This document shows, one piece after another, positions 45,027 to 53,479 of a DNA stretch of 64,000 nucleotides. The notes under the pieces are model-generated. The model was given only the letters and a program-made list of their open reading frames with translations, ran no database searches and was not told where the DNA came from. Position numbers and translations under genes: made by a program. Each line of letters begins with the position of its first letter. Position 1 is the first letter of the stretch. The stretch comes from Calditrichia bacterium (GTDB lineage Bacteria > Calditrichota > Calditrichia > RBG-13-44-9 > J075). The stretch covers positions 62,001-126,000 of the forward strand of contig JANQRS010000069.1 of assembly GCA_028284445.1 (NCBI GenBank), read 5' to 3'.

Positions 45027-45120
45027 GAAGATCGCAAAGCTCGTGAGTCAGCGCTGCTGCTTGCGATTAAACGAGCTTATAACTCGCGATGCAGCCCTGC
45101 TGCGCGTGGATTTGATTTTC

Positions 45121-45143
45121 GGTGTGCGCCAGAGTCGCACACC
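45121..45143. other. hairpin in the fadA-fadE gap
   Basis: GGTGTGCG and CGCACACC form an eight-base stem with loop CCAGAGT, 94 bases after fadA and 47 before fadE. Without a T-run it is more likely a processing or stability element in the operon mRNA than a terminator. Confidence 0.4.
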
Positions 45144-45190
45144 AGCAATAGCTGATAAGCTAAATAACATATATCAAGAAGGAGACAAAC

Positions 45191-47674
45191 ATGGGTTTTC
45201 TCGGATCTATCTACGGAGGGTTGGCTGAGGTAAACGGCTGGCTTCTCTTTGCCGGGTTACTTGCCGGATTTTTGGCGCTTGGCTATAGCGGAGCCTCGTT
45301 TAAACGCTGGAGCATTTCTATCGCTGCTGCGATGGTATTGCTCGGTGCGCCATTTTTGCTCTGGCTATTATTCGCTGGTTTCGTGATGCTCTTTGGCATG
45401 CCGTCGATTCGCCGCCAGGTATTGACCAGCCGCATTGTTGACACGCTCAACAAGCTCAAGCTGATGCCGGTAATATCGGAAACCGAGCAGACTGCCATCG
45501 AAGCCGGTAATATTTGGATCGATGGTGAGCTGTTTTCCGGAAATCCTGATTTTAAACGCATTCTCAATGAATCTTATCCGCGTTTGACCGATGAAGAACA
45601 GGCGTTTCTCGATGGCCCGGTTGAGAAAATCTGCGAAATGTCTCCGGACTGGGAAGTCATCAAGAATAAAGAGCTGTCGAAAGAGACCTGGGATTACATC
45701 AAGGAGCAGCGCTTTTTTGGCCTGATTATTCCCAAGGAATATGGCGGTCTCGGTTTCTCTGCCCTGGCGCACAGCGCTGTGATTGCCAAGCTTTCTACGC
45801 GCTGCGGCGGTTTGACAACGACGGTGATGGTGCCAAACTCACTTGGCCCGGCGGAATTGCTTCTGCATTACGGTACCAAGGAGCAAAAGGACAAATATTT
45901 ACCGCGGCTGGCCCGTGCTGAAGAGATTCCCTGCTTTGCCTTGACAGAGCCGGGTGCCGGGTCTGATGCCGGCGCAATGACTTCCCGCGGCGTTGTTTTT
46001 AAGGATGAAAATGGTGAACTCTTCCTGCGCCTGAACTGGAAAAAACGCTACATCACTTTGGCCGGTATTTCCACACTGCTTGGTGTTGCCTTCAAGCTGA
46101 GCGATCCGGATAACCTGCTCGGCAAGGGCAAAAGTCCCGGTATCACGTGCGCATTGATTCCGGCAGATACCCAGGGTGTTGTTCTGGGCCGGCGCCACGA
46201 TCCGCTCGGCGTGCCCTTCTGGAATTGCCCAACCGAAGGTCATGACGTGGTTGTGCCGATTGACGCGATTATCGGTGGTGCTGCTCAGGCAGGAAATGGC
46301 TGGCGGATGCTGATGGAGTCGCTGGCTGTCGGGCGCGGTATATCCTTGCCTGCTTCTGCAACCGGTGGCACTCGCTACGTGGCCCGCGTTCTTGGCGCAT
46401 ATACAACCGTAAGAAAGCAGTTTGGTCTGTCCATAGGAAAATTTGAGGGCATTGAAGAGCCGATGGCCAGGGTAGGGGGATGGGCCTACATGCTCGAAGC
46501 CGCCCGCATCTACACCTGTGGTGGTTTAGACGCCGGTCAGAAGCCGCCGGTTGTTACGGCAATGGCCAAGTATAGTTTTACTGAAATTCTTCGCAAAGCC
46601 GTTAACGACGGCATGGATGTGCTCGGTGGTGCCGCTATTTCACGTGGCCCGCGCAACCTGCTCTCGACCGGCTACATGACGGTGCCGATCAATATTACAG
46701 TTGAAGGTGCAAACATCCTTACCCGTACTCTGATGGTATTTGGACAGGGCGCAATTCGCTGCCATCCATATGCTTTCAAAGAAATCCAGGCTTTGATGAA
46801 CAAGGATCTCATCGCCTTTGATAACGCTTTTTGGCCGCATATTGGTCATGTGATTCGCAATGCCTGCCGGGCACTGGTGCTTAGCTTGTCGCGTGGTCAC
46901 CTCGCTCAGGCACCGGTAAATGGCCCCACAGCCATCTACTATAAGAAGCTCTCCTGGGTATCTGCTTCATTCGCCTTCCTGGCAGATGTTGCCATGGGCA
47001 TGTATGGCGGCAACCTGAAGCGCAAGGAAAAGCTGACCGGCCGCTTTGCAGATATCTTTTCCTATATGTATCTGGCCTCCGCTACCCTGCGTCGCTTCGA
47101 AGCTGAAGGGCGCAAGAAAGAAGATTTACCCTTCGTCGAATGGGCGTTACAGTATTCGCTGTCTGAAATCCAGAGCGCCTTCGACGGTCTCTATGAAAAC
47201 ATGGGATTTCCATTTAGTGGTCCGATTGCTTTTTGGTCACGGATGAATCCGATTTCCGGCAAACCGTCCGACGCCCTCGGCGGTAAAGTTGCTCAATTGT
47301 TGCAGAAGCCTGGCGAGCAACGCGATCGCGTTACCAACGGCACCTACCTGCCGCAGAGTGCAGATGATGGCCTCGGCCGCCTGGAAAATGCTTTCTCGCT
47401 GTCTATTGCTGCTGCACCAATCGCTCGAAAGGTATTGTCTGCCGTGAAAGCTGGCAAGCTTCAGAAGGCACGCATGGATCTGATGGTGAAGGCTGCGGTG
47501 GAAGCCAAGATCATCTCCGCTGATGATGCACAGATTCTGGCCAAAGCAGAAGAAGCGCGTACAGATGCCATTCAGGTTGACTCCTTCACGCAGGAAGAAT
47601 ATCTGAACGGTGCCGGGGAAGCAGCGCCGCGCCGCAGCACCCTTCGCACAAAGAAGGAACCGTCTCTGAACTAG
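45191..47674 (+). CDS. fadE: acyl-CoA dehydrogenase (E. coli FadE type, membrane-associated)
   Basis: An 827-residue flavoprotein for the first step of beta-oxidation. Two hydrophobic N-terminal segments (about 12-34 and 38-70) should hold it at the membrane, as in E. coli FadE (814 aa). The acyl-CoA dehydrogenase core has GLIIPKEYGGLGFSALAHSAVIAKLS, CFALTEPGAGSDAGAM (FAD/substrate loop), and AYMLEAARIYTCGGLDAGQKPPVVTAMAKYSFTEILRKAVNDGMDVLGGAAISRG. A DUF1974-like C-terminal part follows to the end. AAGGAG lies seven bases before the ATG. It ends the fad operon; a strong terminator follows 25 bases later. Confidence 0.95.
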   Translation: MGFLGSIYGGLAEVNGWLLFAGLLAGFLALGYSGASFKRWSISIAAAMVLLGAPFLLWLLFAGFVMLFGMPSIRRQVLTSRIVDTLNKLKLMPVISETEQTAIEAGNIWIDGELFSGNPDFKRILNESYPRLTDEEQAFLDGPVEKICEMSPDWEVIKNKELSKETWDYIKEQRFFGLIIPKEYGGLGFSALAHSAVIAKLSTRCGGLTTTVMVPNSLGPAELLLHYGTKEQKDKYLPRLARAEEIPCFALTEPGAGSDAGAMTSRGVVFKDENGELFLRLNWKKRYITLAGISTLLGVAFKLSDPDNLLGKGKSPGITCALIPADTQGVVLGRRHDPLGVPFWNCPTEGHDVVVPIDAIIGGAAQAGNGWRMLMESLAVGRGISLPASATGGTRYVARVLGAYTTVRKQFGLSIGKFEGIEEPMARVGGWAYMLEAARIYTCGGLDAGQKPPVVTAMAKYSFTEILRKAVNDGMDVLGGAAISRGPRNLLSTGYMTVPINITVEGANILTRTLMVFGQGAIRCHPYAFKEIQALMNKDLIAFDNAFWPHIGHVIRNACRALVLSLSRGHLAQAPVNGPTAIYYKKLSWVSASFAFLADVAMGMYGGNLKRKEKLTGRFADIFSYMYLASATLRRFEAEGRKKEDLPFVEWALQYSLSEIQSAFDGLYENMGFPFSGPIAFWSRMNPISGKPSDALGGKVAQLLQKPGEQRDRVTNGTYLPQSADDGLGRLENAFSLSIAAAPIARKVLSAVKAGKLQKARMDLMVKAAVEAKIISADDAQILAKAEEARTDAIQVDSFTQEEYLNGAGEAAPRRSTLRTKKEPSLN

Positions 47675-47698
47675 CATTTCCCTGAAAATGCAAATCAT

Positions 47699-47736
47699 CC
47701 CGCATTGCTATAACCTGCAATGCGGGATTTTTTTTG
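47699..47736 (+). terminator. rho-independent terminator of the fad operon
   Basis: CCCGCATTGC (47699-47708) and GCAATGCGGG (47717-47726) form a ten-base perfect stem with an eight-base loop, followed by ATTTTTTTTTG. This is a textbook intrinsic terminator. Confidence 0.95.
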
Positions 47737-47869
47737 TCCAAAAAGGCCGGTTGCGGCATAACCCACAATTGTGCTGCGGATCTGCGCCCTTTCACCCAGT
47801 GATTTTACCTTTTGCAAACGTCAGTAGAAAATGCTGAATAGATAAAGTTGTTTTTAAGTGTCTGTTTCT

Positions 47870-48061
47870 TATTGGTTTGCAGATTTGCTTTCTTGCAGAT
47901 TGTCCGTTTTTGGCACCGCATTTGAACATAATAAAAGTGTTCGCAAGAAAGACAAACCTGATCTTAAAAGCAGTAAAAAATACAGACTTCCCGGATGACT
48001 GGTAGAATCATCCAATCTCCCCACAAAGGTCGGTCGAATTTTGACCGACCTTCCTCTTTTT
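47870..48061 (+). ncRNA. candidate structured RNA with its own terminator
   Basis: Between the fad terminator and the next gene there is no credible protein frame, but there is ordered structure. GGTTTG/CAAACC (47874-47879 with 47953-47958) closes an internal loop above a nine-base stem CTTTCTTGC/GCAAGAAAG (47888-47896 with 47943-47951). Next is GGATGA/TCATCC (47993-47998 with 48008-48013), and last a terminator stem AAGGTCGGTC/GACCGACCTT (48026-48035 with 48043-48052) running into TCCTCTTTTT. A weak promoter (TTGCAA 47812-47817) may lie upstream. I do not recognise the family; it could also be a leader of the downstream gene. Confidence 0.5.
48026..48061 (+). terminator. rho-independent terminator of the candidate RNA
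   Basis: A ten-base perfect stem (48026-48035 with 48043-48052), seven-base loop GAATTTT, then a pyrimidine tail TCCTCTTTTT. No protein gene between the fad terminator and this site would need it. Confidence 0.85.
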
Positions 48062-48248
48062 AGGGGAATACAAACCGGCAATTTTCAAAAAAAATATATC
48101 AAAAATCGTTATTGATCACCGATTGCGAATCCTGAGCAGTCAACTTGAAAGTAGCTGCAACGGTATGTCAGGCTTATGTCTGATACTACTCACCGCAGGT
48201 TTACCTTGCAGCGATGATCTTTAACAGATATAACAGCAGGAGAAGGCT

Positions 48249-48491
48249 ATGAATCTAATCATTTTTCTCTTCGTCGGTATTGCAGCTGGTTATATTGCCG
48301 GAATGGTACTAAGAGGTGGTGGCTACGGCTTCGCCGGAAACCTTATGATAGGTATCCTTGGCGCTTTTTGTGGCGGCTTTTTTCAAAACCTCCTGGGATT
48401 GTCACCGTTCGGCATGCTTGGGGCCTTTTTTACTGCAATTTTGGGCGCCTCTCTGATGCTCCTGCTGGTAAGTTTGTTAAAACGCGCATAA
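48249..48491 (+). CDS. YeaQ/YmgE (transglycosylase-associated) family small membrane protein
   Basis: An 80-residue protein of three hydrophobic segments with glycine-rich turns (IAAGYIAGMVLRGGGYGFAGNLMIGILGAFCGGFF), the standard form of the GlsB/YeaQ/YmgE family. These are inner-membrane proteins often induced by stress; their biochemical role is unknown. AGGAG precedes the ATG at 48249. The gap upstream (48062-48248) shows no other gene. Confidence 0.9.
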   Translation: MNLIIFLFVGIAAGYIAGMVLRGGGYGFAGNLMIGILGAFCGGFFQNLLGLSPFGMLGAFFTAILGASLMLLLVSLLKRA

Positions 48492-48542
48492 AAGCCCTCC
48501 CAATTTTGATTCTTCATCCCCAGACACTATTTTATTCAGGCT

Positions 48543-48563
48543 TGACGGGTAAGGGACCCGTCA
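48543..48563. other. hairpin upstream of the PIG-L gene
   Basis: TGACGGGT and ACCCGTCA form an eight-base stem with a five-base loop, between the YeaQ-like gene and the PIG-L gene. No T-run. Confidence 0.4.
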
Positions 48564-48599
48564 CTCATCGAATGAACCATAGTGGAGCAGTGCATTCCT

Positions 48600-51098
48600 A
48601 TGAGAAGTCGACTGACTATCCTGATGATATATTGTTTATTTCTTGCCCCCTTGCTTTGGGCGCAGCCCCAATCGTCGCGATCTACCGGCGAGATTGAACT
48701 TGAACTGCAACGGCTGAAGGTGCTGGGCAGCGCTTTATACATTGCTGCCCACCCGGATGACGAGAATACGGCAGTGCTCGCCTGGCTGGCAAACGAGCGC
48801 AAGGTTCGCACCGGTTATCTCTCATTGACGCGTGGAGATGGTGGCCAGAATCTAATTGGCAGCGAAAAAGGGCCGCTGCTGGGGATGATTCGCAGCCGGG
48901 AATTGCTCGCAGCCCGCGAAATAGACGGACCGGAGCAGTTCTTTACTCGGGCAATTGATTTTGGCTATACCAAGTCTGCGGATGAAGCGTTGAAAATCTG
49001 GAATCACGAAGCGGTGCTTTCTGATGTTGTGTGGGTGATTCGCCGTTTTCGTCCGGATGTGATGATTACGCGTTTCAGCCCCGAATTTGGCGGCCATGGT
49101 CATCACATTGCCTCGGCCACTTTGGCTGCCGAGGCCTTCGAGGCTGCTGCTGACCCAAAGCGATTCCCTGAACAGCTGAAAGAAGTAGACACCTGGCAGC
49201 CGCGGCGGCTGGTGTGGAATGCCTGGTCACGTGCGCTGGAGCGGTTGGGAGCTGATTCAGCAGATATCATTGAGGCGGATGTTGGTGGATTTAATGCCTA
49301 CCTCGGGAAAAGCTATAGTGAATTGGCAGCGTTAAGCCGCAGCGAACACAAGAGCCAGGGCTTTGGTTCCAGTGCCAGACGTGGTCCGCTGCCGTCACAT
49401 TTTCTGCATACCCTTGGCGCCAAGGCCGGCAGCGATTTGTTTGATGGCATTGATTTGAGCTGGGGACGAATTCCCGGCGGCAAACAAATTGAGGGATTGA
49501 TAGAGCGGGCCATTGAGGAGTTTGAAACGGCGAATCCTTCAGCAATTCTGCCGATTCTGGCAGCCGCCAATCAATTGATGGAAGAGCAGAACGATCATCC
49601 GCTGGTGGCAAATCGGCAGCGTGAGTTGCAGCGCCTGATGCTTGATTGTGCCGGTATTTGGGTCGAGGCAATCAGTCAGAAGATCCAGGTGGCATCTGGA
49701 TCGACGATTCCTCTGAAACTAAAAGTCGTCAATCGTTCCCTTGCTGAGGTACGAGTAACAGACATCGTTATGCCCCTTGCTGGCAAGAAGAAGCAAGAAG
49801 CTCCCTCAGCAATGAATCAGCTGCTCGCATACAACACCCCCTTTGAGACGGATTTCGAATTATCGATTCCGGAAAATGCTGAATTTTCGCAGCCCTACTG
49901 GTTAAGAAAAAAAGCCGGGCCGGGACTTTATGAAGTCGATGAACAAGAATTGATCGGCACCCCGGAAAACATAACTCCCTGGAGAGTGGGTTTTACGCTA
50001 AATATTGCCGGTCAACCGATTGCTGCAGAAACACCCATCTTTTATCGCTGGACCGATCCGGTGCACGGTGAAAGTTACCGCCATCTGGAAATTACCCCGG
50101 CATTGACGATCTCAACCGGTAGCGATTTGATGCTTTTCCCGGATCGCGATGAGCGGATGGTCCGTGTTCGCCTCAAGAGCATCAAAGCTGAGCACAAAGG
50201 CGAAGTGCGAGTACACATGCCGAAAGGCTGGACTGCCAATCCGGCGAAACTCAAATATGACTTCGTCGAGGCCGGTGAGGAGGCTGTGCACGATATTGCC
50301 ATTCAGAGAGGCGCAAATGCGGAGATCGGCAGCATCCGCTTTGCTGTTGATAAATCCACCTATCTGCGAGAAGTAATCCATATCGATTACGATCACATTC
50401 CTATTCAAACCTGGTTTCGCGAAGCAGGAATTAAGATTATTCCACTCGATATCGAAACCGGGACAGAGAAAATCGGGTATATCATGGGATCCGGTGATGA
50501 CATTCCCGATATGCTCAGAGAAATCGGCTATCAGGTGGATTTGCTGGAAGATGCAATGCTGGACAATGGCGATTTATCTGCCTATGATGTGATCATTGCC
50601 GGTATTCGCGCTTACAATACGCGTCAGCGCCTGAAGTTTCAACAGCCGAGGCTGATGGAGTTTGTAAAAGCCGGCGGCACCTTTATTATTCAGTATAACA
50701 CATCGCATCGCTTGGTCACCAAGGATCTCGGGCCATATCCGCTGAAATTGTCTCGCGACCGCGTTACCCTGGAAGATGCGCCGGTAACGATTCTTGCCGA
50801 AGGCCACCCCTTGTTGTCCGCTCCAAATCCAATCACAGCGGCAGACTTTGACGGCTGGGTGCAGGAACGGGGATTGTATTTCCCTAATGAATGGAATGAA
50901 AAGTATGAAGCTTTAATCGCCAGTAATGATCCCGGCGAACCGGCACGGGAAGGTAGTTTGCTTTACACGACCTATGGTAAAGGTGTCTTTATTTACAGCG
51001 GTATATCCTGGTTCCGGCAGTTGCCGGCCGGTGTGCCCGGTGCCTTTCGGATCTTTGTGAATTTGGTTTCTGCGAAGCAGGGATCAACCCAAAAGTAG
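48600..51098 (+). CDS. secreted PIG-L (LmbE) family deacetylase-like protein, multidomain
   Basis: An 832-residue exported protein with signal peptide MRSRLTILMIYCLFLAPLLWAQ. Residues about 30-260 are a PIG-L domain: the zinc/base motif AAHPDDENTAV and the distal GGHGHHIAS. It should de-N-acetylate an amino sugar. A middle beta-rich region (about 330-570) resembles NPCBM-associated or Ig-like modules. The C-terminal region (about 590-820; GYQVDLLEDAMLDNGDLSAYDVIIAGIRAYNTR...MEFVKAGGTFIIQYN) has a ThuA/GATase-like fold. ATG 48600 is taken over GTG 48582 because it begins the signal peptide. This long three-part type is frequent in Bacteroidota and related phyla. The substrate is not known. Confidence 0.87.
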   Translation: MRSRLTILMIYCLFLAPLLWAQPQSSRSTGEIELELQRLKVLGSALYIAAHPDDENTAVLAWLANERKVRTGYLSLTRGDGGQNLIGSEKGPLLGMIRSRELLAAREIDGPEQFFTRAIDFGYTKSADEALKIWNHEAVLSDVVWVIRRFRPDVMITRFSPEFGGHGHHIASATLAAEAFEAAADPKRFPEQLKEVDTWQPRRLVWNAWSRALERLGADSADIIEADVGGFNAYLGKSYSELAALSRSEHKSQGFGSSARRGPLPSHFLHTLGAKAGSDLFDGIDLSWGRIPGGKQIEGLIERAIEEFETANPSAILPILAAANQLMEEQNDHPLVANRQRELQRLMLDCAGIWVEAISQKIQVASGSTIPLKLKVVNRSLAEVRVTDIVMPLAGKKKQEAPSAMNQLLAYNTPFETDFELSIPENAEFSQPYWLRKKAGPGLYEVDEQELIGTPENITPWRVGFTLNIAGQPIAAETPIFYRWTDPVHGESYRHLEITPALTISTGSDLMLFPDRDERMVRVRLKSIKAEHKGEVRVHMPKGWTANPAKLKYDFVEAGEEAVHDIAIQRGANAEIGSIRFAVDKSTYLREVIHIDYDHIPIQTWFREAGIKIIPLDIETGTEKIGYIMGSGDDIPDMLREIGYQVDLLEDAMLDNGDLSAYDVIIAGIRAYNTRQRLKFQQPRLMEFVKAGGTFIIQYNTSHRLVTKDLGPYPLKLSRDRVTLEDAPVTILAEGHPLLSAPNPITAADFDGWVQERGLYFPNEWNEKYEALIASNDPGEPAREGSLLYTTYGKGVFIYSGISWFRQLPAGVPGAFRIFVNLVSAKQGSTQK

Positions 51099-51130
51099 TT
51101 GCTTTAGGTGTGCACTAAGAGAGTTGAATG

Positions 51131-51172
51131 GTCCCCCCTCTATCTCCCCCCGGGGGGAGATAGAGGGGGGAC
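51131..51172. terminator. 42-bp perfect C/G-rich palindrome
   Basis: Arms of 21 bases meet at 51151/51152, built of GTCCCCCC-TCTATCT-CCCCCC mirrored. It lies 32 bases after the PIG-L gene and just before the small membrane protein gene. It is the third long member of the palindrome type seen after lysS and around the OmpA-like gene. Confidence 0.6.
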
Positions 51173-51206
51173 TGATACCCGACTCCAATTATATGAAGGT
51201 TGTCTC

Positions 51207-51356
51207 ATGTCAGAAAAAAACGATCTTTCACATTCCGCTGAAGAAGAAACAAAGCCGCCGCTGTTCGGCTCTTGGAATGGGTGGTATATCTTCGTTTTGG
51301 GCAGTCTCGTTCTCTACATTATCCTCTTTGACTGGTTCACCCGTTCATTCCAATAA
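51207..51356 (+). CDS. 49-residue single-span membrane protein next to the symporter
   Basis: A very small protein: 20 hydrophilic residues (MSEKNDLSHSAEEETKPP) then LFGSWNGWYIFVLGSLVLYIILFDWFTRSFQ with one transmembrane segment (about 26-43). GAAGG is a few bases before the ATG. A longer frame from 51108 runs through the palindrome and is rejected. The symporter gene begins 15 bases after its stop, so it looks like an accessory subunit encoded with the transporter, comparable in logic to YhdT with PanF; this is inference. Confidence 0.8.
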   Translation: MSEKNDLSHSAEEETKPPLFGSWNGWYIFVLGSLVLYIILFDWFTRSFQ

Positions 51357-51371
51357 CCCCGGGAACTTCCT

Positions 51372-53057
51372 ATGCATGCTATTGACTGGCTGGTACTCTC
51401 TGCCTCATTAATCTTTATCGTATTGTATGGATTGTGGAAAGGACGGCAAAGCAAAGACCTGGACGAATACTTCCTTGCAAATCGCAGTCTTCGCTGGTAT
51501 ACGGTTCTGCTCTCGATTATGGCCACCCAGGCCAGTGCTATTACCTTCCTGTCCGCGCCGGGGCTTGCATACACTGACGGTATGCGCTTCGTGCAGTTCT
51601 ATTTTGGTCTCCCAATCGGCATGGTGATTCTTTCCGTTACCGCAATCCCGGTCTATCACCGTTTGAAGGTGCGCACAGCATATGAGTACCTGGAAGATCG
51701 CTTTAATTTGAAAACACGCACGCTTGCCAGCATCCTCTTCCTGGCCGGTAGGGGACTGGCTGCAGGCTTGACCATCTACGCCCCTGCGCTGATTCTCTCG
51801 GTAATTCTCGATTGGAATATCACCTACACCAATATCATCATTGGCGCGCTGGTGATTATTTATACTGCCTGGGGCGGGGCCAGCGCCGTGAACTGGACCC
51901 ATACCTGGCAGATGGTCATTATCATGTTTGGGATGTTTGCGGCATTTGTGATGATCTTGGCAAAACTACCTGAAGGCGTAGGGCTGGTTGAGGCCACCCA
52001 TATTGCCGGAAAACTGGGTCGTTTAAATGCCATTGACTGGTCGCTCGATTTTAGCACGCGATACAACGTGTGGTCCGGCATCCTCGGGGGAATGTTCCTG
52101 CAGCTGTCTTATTTTGGCACCGATCAAAGCCAGGTGCAGCGCTACTTGACGGCAAGATCGGTATCAGAAAGTCGCCTCGGGCTGCTGATGAACGGTGTGG
52201 TAAAGATTCCCATGCAGTTTTTCATCCTCTTCATCGGAACAATGGTCTTTGTCTTCTATCAATTTGAGGCGCCGCCGGTATTCTTCAACGAAGCGGAAAC
52301 CCGAAAGATCAGCGAAAGCAGCTACGGGCCGGAATTTGCGGAATTGCAGCATGCCTATAAAGAAGTTGTGCAGGAGCGCCGACAAGAGGCGGAAGCCTTT
52401 GCCGCCGAAATTCGCACCGGGGGCGATGGTATTGCCAGCGGCGAAAGATTGCTGGCCGCCCAGGAGCGCTCACAGGAATTGCGCAACAATGCTATCAATT
52501 TGATGAAGGCCAACGACGACAGCGTCGATCCGAAGGACGTCAACTATATCTTCCTGGTATTTGTTACCGGCTTCTTGCCGGTAGGCCTGGTAGGTCTGGT
52601 GATTGCGGCGATTATCGCAGCGTCGATGTCGTCTACCGCAGGTGAACTAAATGCATTGGCTTCATCCTCAATTGTTGATATTTACCAACGAATATTTCGA
52701 AGCGGAGAGTCGGAAGCCCATTATGTGCTGGTATCGAAGCTGGCAACCGTGCTGTGGGGGGCTTACGCCATATTCCTGGCCGAGTTTGCCAGCCGTCTCG
52801 GGGCATTAATCGAGGCTGTGAACCTGTTGGGTTCGCTCACCTATGGACCTATCCTCGGTATCTTCATGGTTGGATTTTTCTCGAAGCGAATTGGCGGTAA
52901 CGCTACCTTTGTTGCGGCCTTTCTCGCAGAAATAATTGTGCTTGCCTGCTGGCAGTTCACGGAGCTTGCCTTCTTGTGGTTTAATCCTATCGGCTGCCTG
53001 GCAGTCGTTGGCTTTGCCTGGTTGCTGTCGCTCATCCCCGGGTATTTTCGGGAATAA
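51372..53057 (+). CDS. sodium:solute symporter (SSS family)
   Basis: A 561-residue polytopic transporter of the SLC5-like family. Characteristic parts: YFLANRSLRWYTVLLSIMATQASAITFLSAPGLAY (first broken helix), RTAYEYLEDRF, YTAWGGASAVNWTHTWQ, and GMFLQLSYFGTDQSQVQRYLTARS (sodium-site helix). Residues about 300-390 form a charged, helical insertion (YKEVVQERRQEAEAFAAEI) between membrane helices. Then IIAASMSSTAGELNALASSSIVDIYQR follows, with the Ser/Thr of the sodium site. The solute is unknown; this subgroup is often tied to sugars or carboxylates. It is coupled to the 49-residue membrane protein gene upstream. Confidence 0.93.
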   Translation: MHAIDWLVLSASLIFIVLYGLWKGRQSKDLDEYFLANRSLRWYTVLLSIMATQASAITFLSAPGLAYTDGMRFVQFYFGLPIGMVILSVTAIPVYHRLKVRTAYEYLEDRFNLKTRTLASILFLAGRGLAAGLTIYAPALILSVILDWNITYTNIIIGALVIIYTAWGGASAVNWTHTWQMVIIMFGMFAAFVMILAKLPEGVGLVEATHIAGKLGRLNAIDWSLDFSTRYNVWSGILGGMFLQLSYFGTDQSQVQRYLTARSVSESRLGLLMNGVVKIPMQFFILFIGTMVFVFYQFEAPPVFFNEAETRKISESSYGPEFAELQHAYKEVVQERRQEAEAFAAEIRTGGDGIASGERLLAAQERSQELRNNAINLMKANDDSVDPKDVNYIFLVFVTGFLPVGLVGLVIAAIIAASMSSTAGELNALASSSIVDIYQRIFRSGESEAHYVLVSKLATVLWGAYAIFLAEFASRLGALIEAVNLLGSLTYGPILGIFMVGFFSKRIGGNATFVAAFLAEIIVLACWQFTELAFLWFNPIGCLAVVGFAWLLSLIPGYFRE

Positions 53058-53075
53058 CTTGAGAGGGAGAATATT

Positions 53076-53284
53076 CAAATACCAACAGGAAAAATCCCAA
53101 TAAAGAGTTGCCCCGCGCGCTGTTCACTAAACTCTACTTTATATGTCATGCCCCAATGCTTTTGTCGGGCATCCAGATACTGTGGAAGTGGATTCCCGCT
53201 AAAGACATGCGGGAATGACAAAGAGTCGAATGTGCAATCCCAAGAAGCTGGTTTCCAATTTGGAATTTTTCCTGTTGGTATTTG
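53076..53284. repeat. composite MITE-like repeat, copy B
   Basis: Outer inverted arms of 25 bases (53076-53100 with 53260-53284) match in 24 positions. The core at 53144-53220 starts TGTCAT, ends ATGACA, and shares GTCGGGCATCCA and GGATTCCCGCTAAA..GCGGGAATGACA with copy A at 40004-40084. The gap 53058-53479 holds only this repeat and the leader of the next gene. Confidence 0.85.
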
Positions 53285-53479
53285 GGATTTCACACTTTGC
53301 GTGCGCAAGTTTTGTTAGAGGGATGCCATCCCAACTAACGCCATAAACTACTTTCTCAACAATCGACTAGGGAGTGTCGATCGATAGCTGTATGATTTAT
53401 TGGAGTCAGTGGAGGTCACAATTGTGATGACGGTAAGCTGTCATCGAATATGCGAGTTTCAATCCGGAGACGTGACCTT

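Noticed and set aside
47870..48061. 6S RNA
   Set aside because: The ends of the candidate do not pair into the long closing helix with a central bubble that 6S RNA requires.
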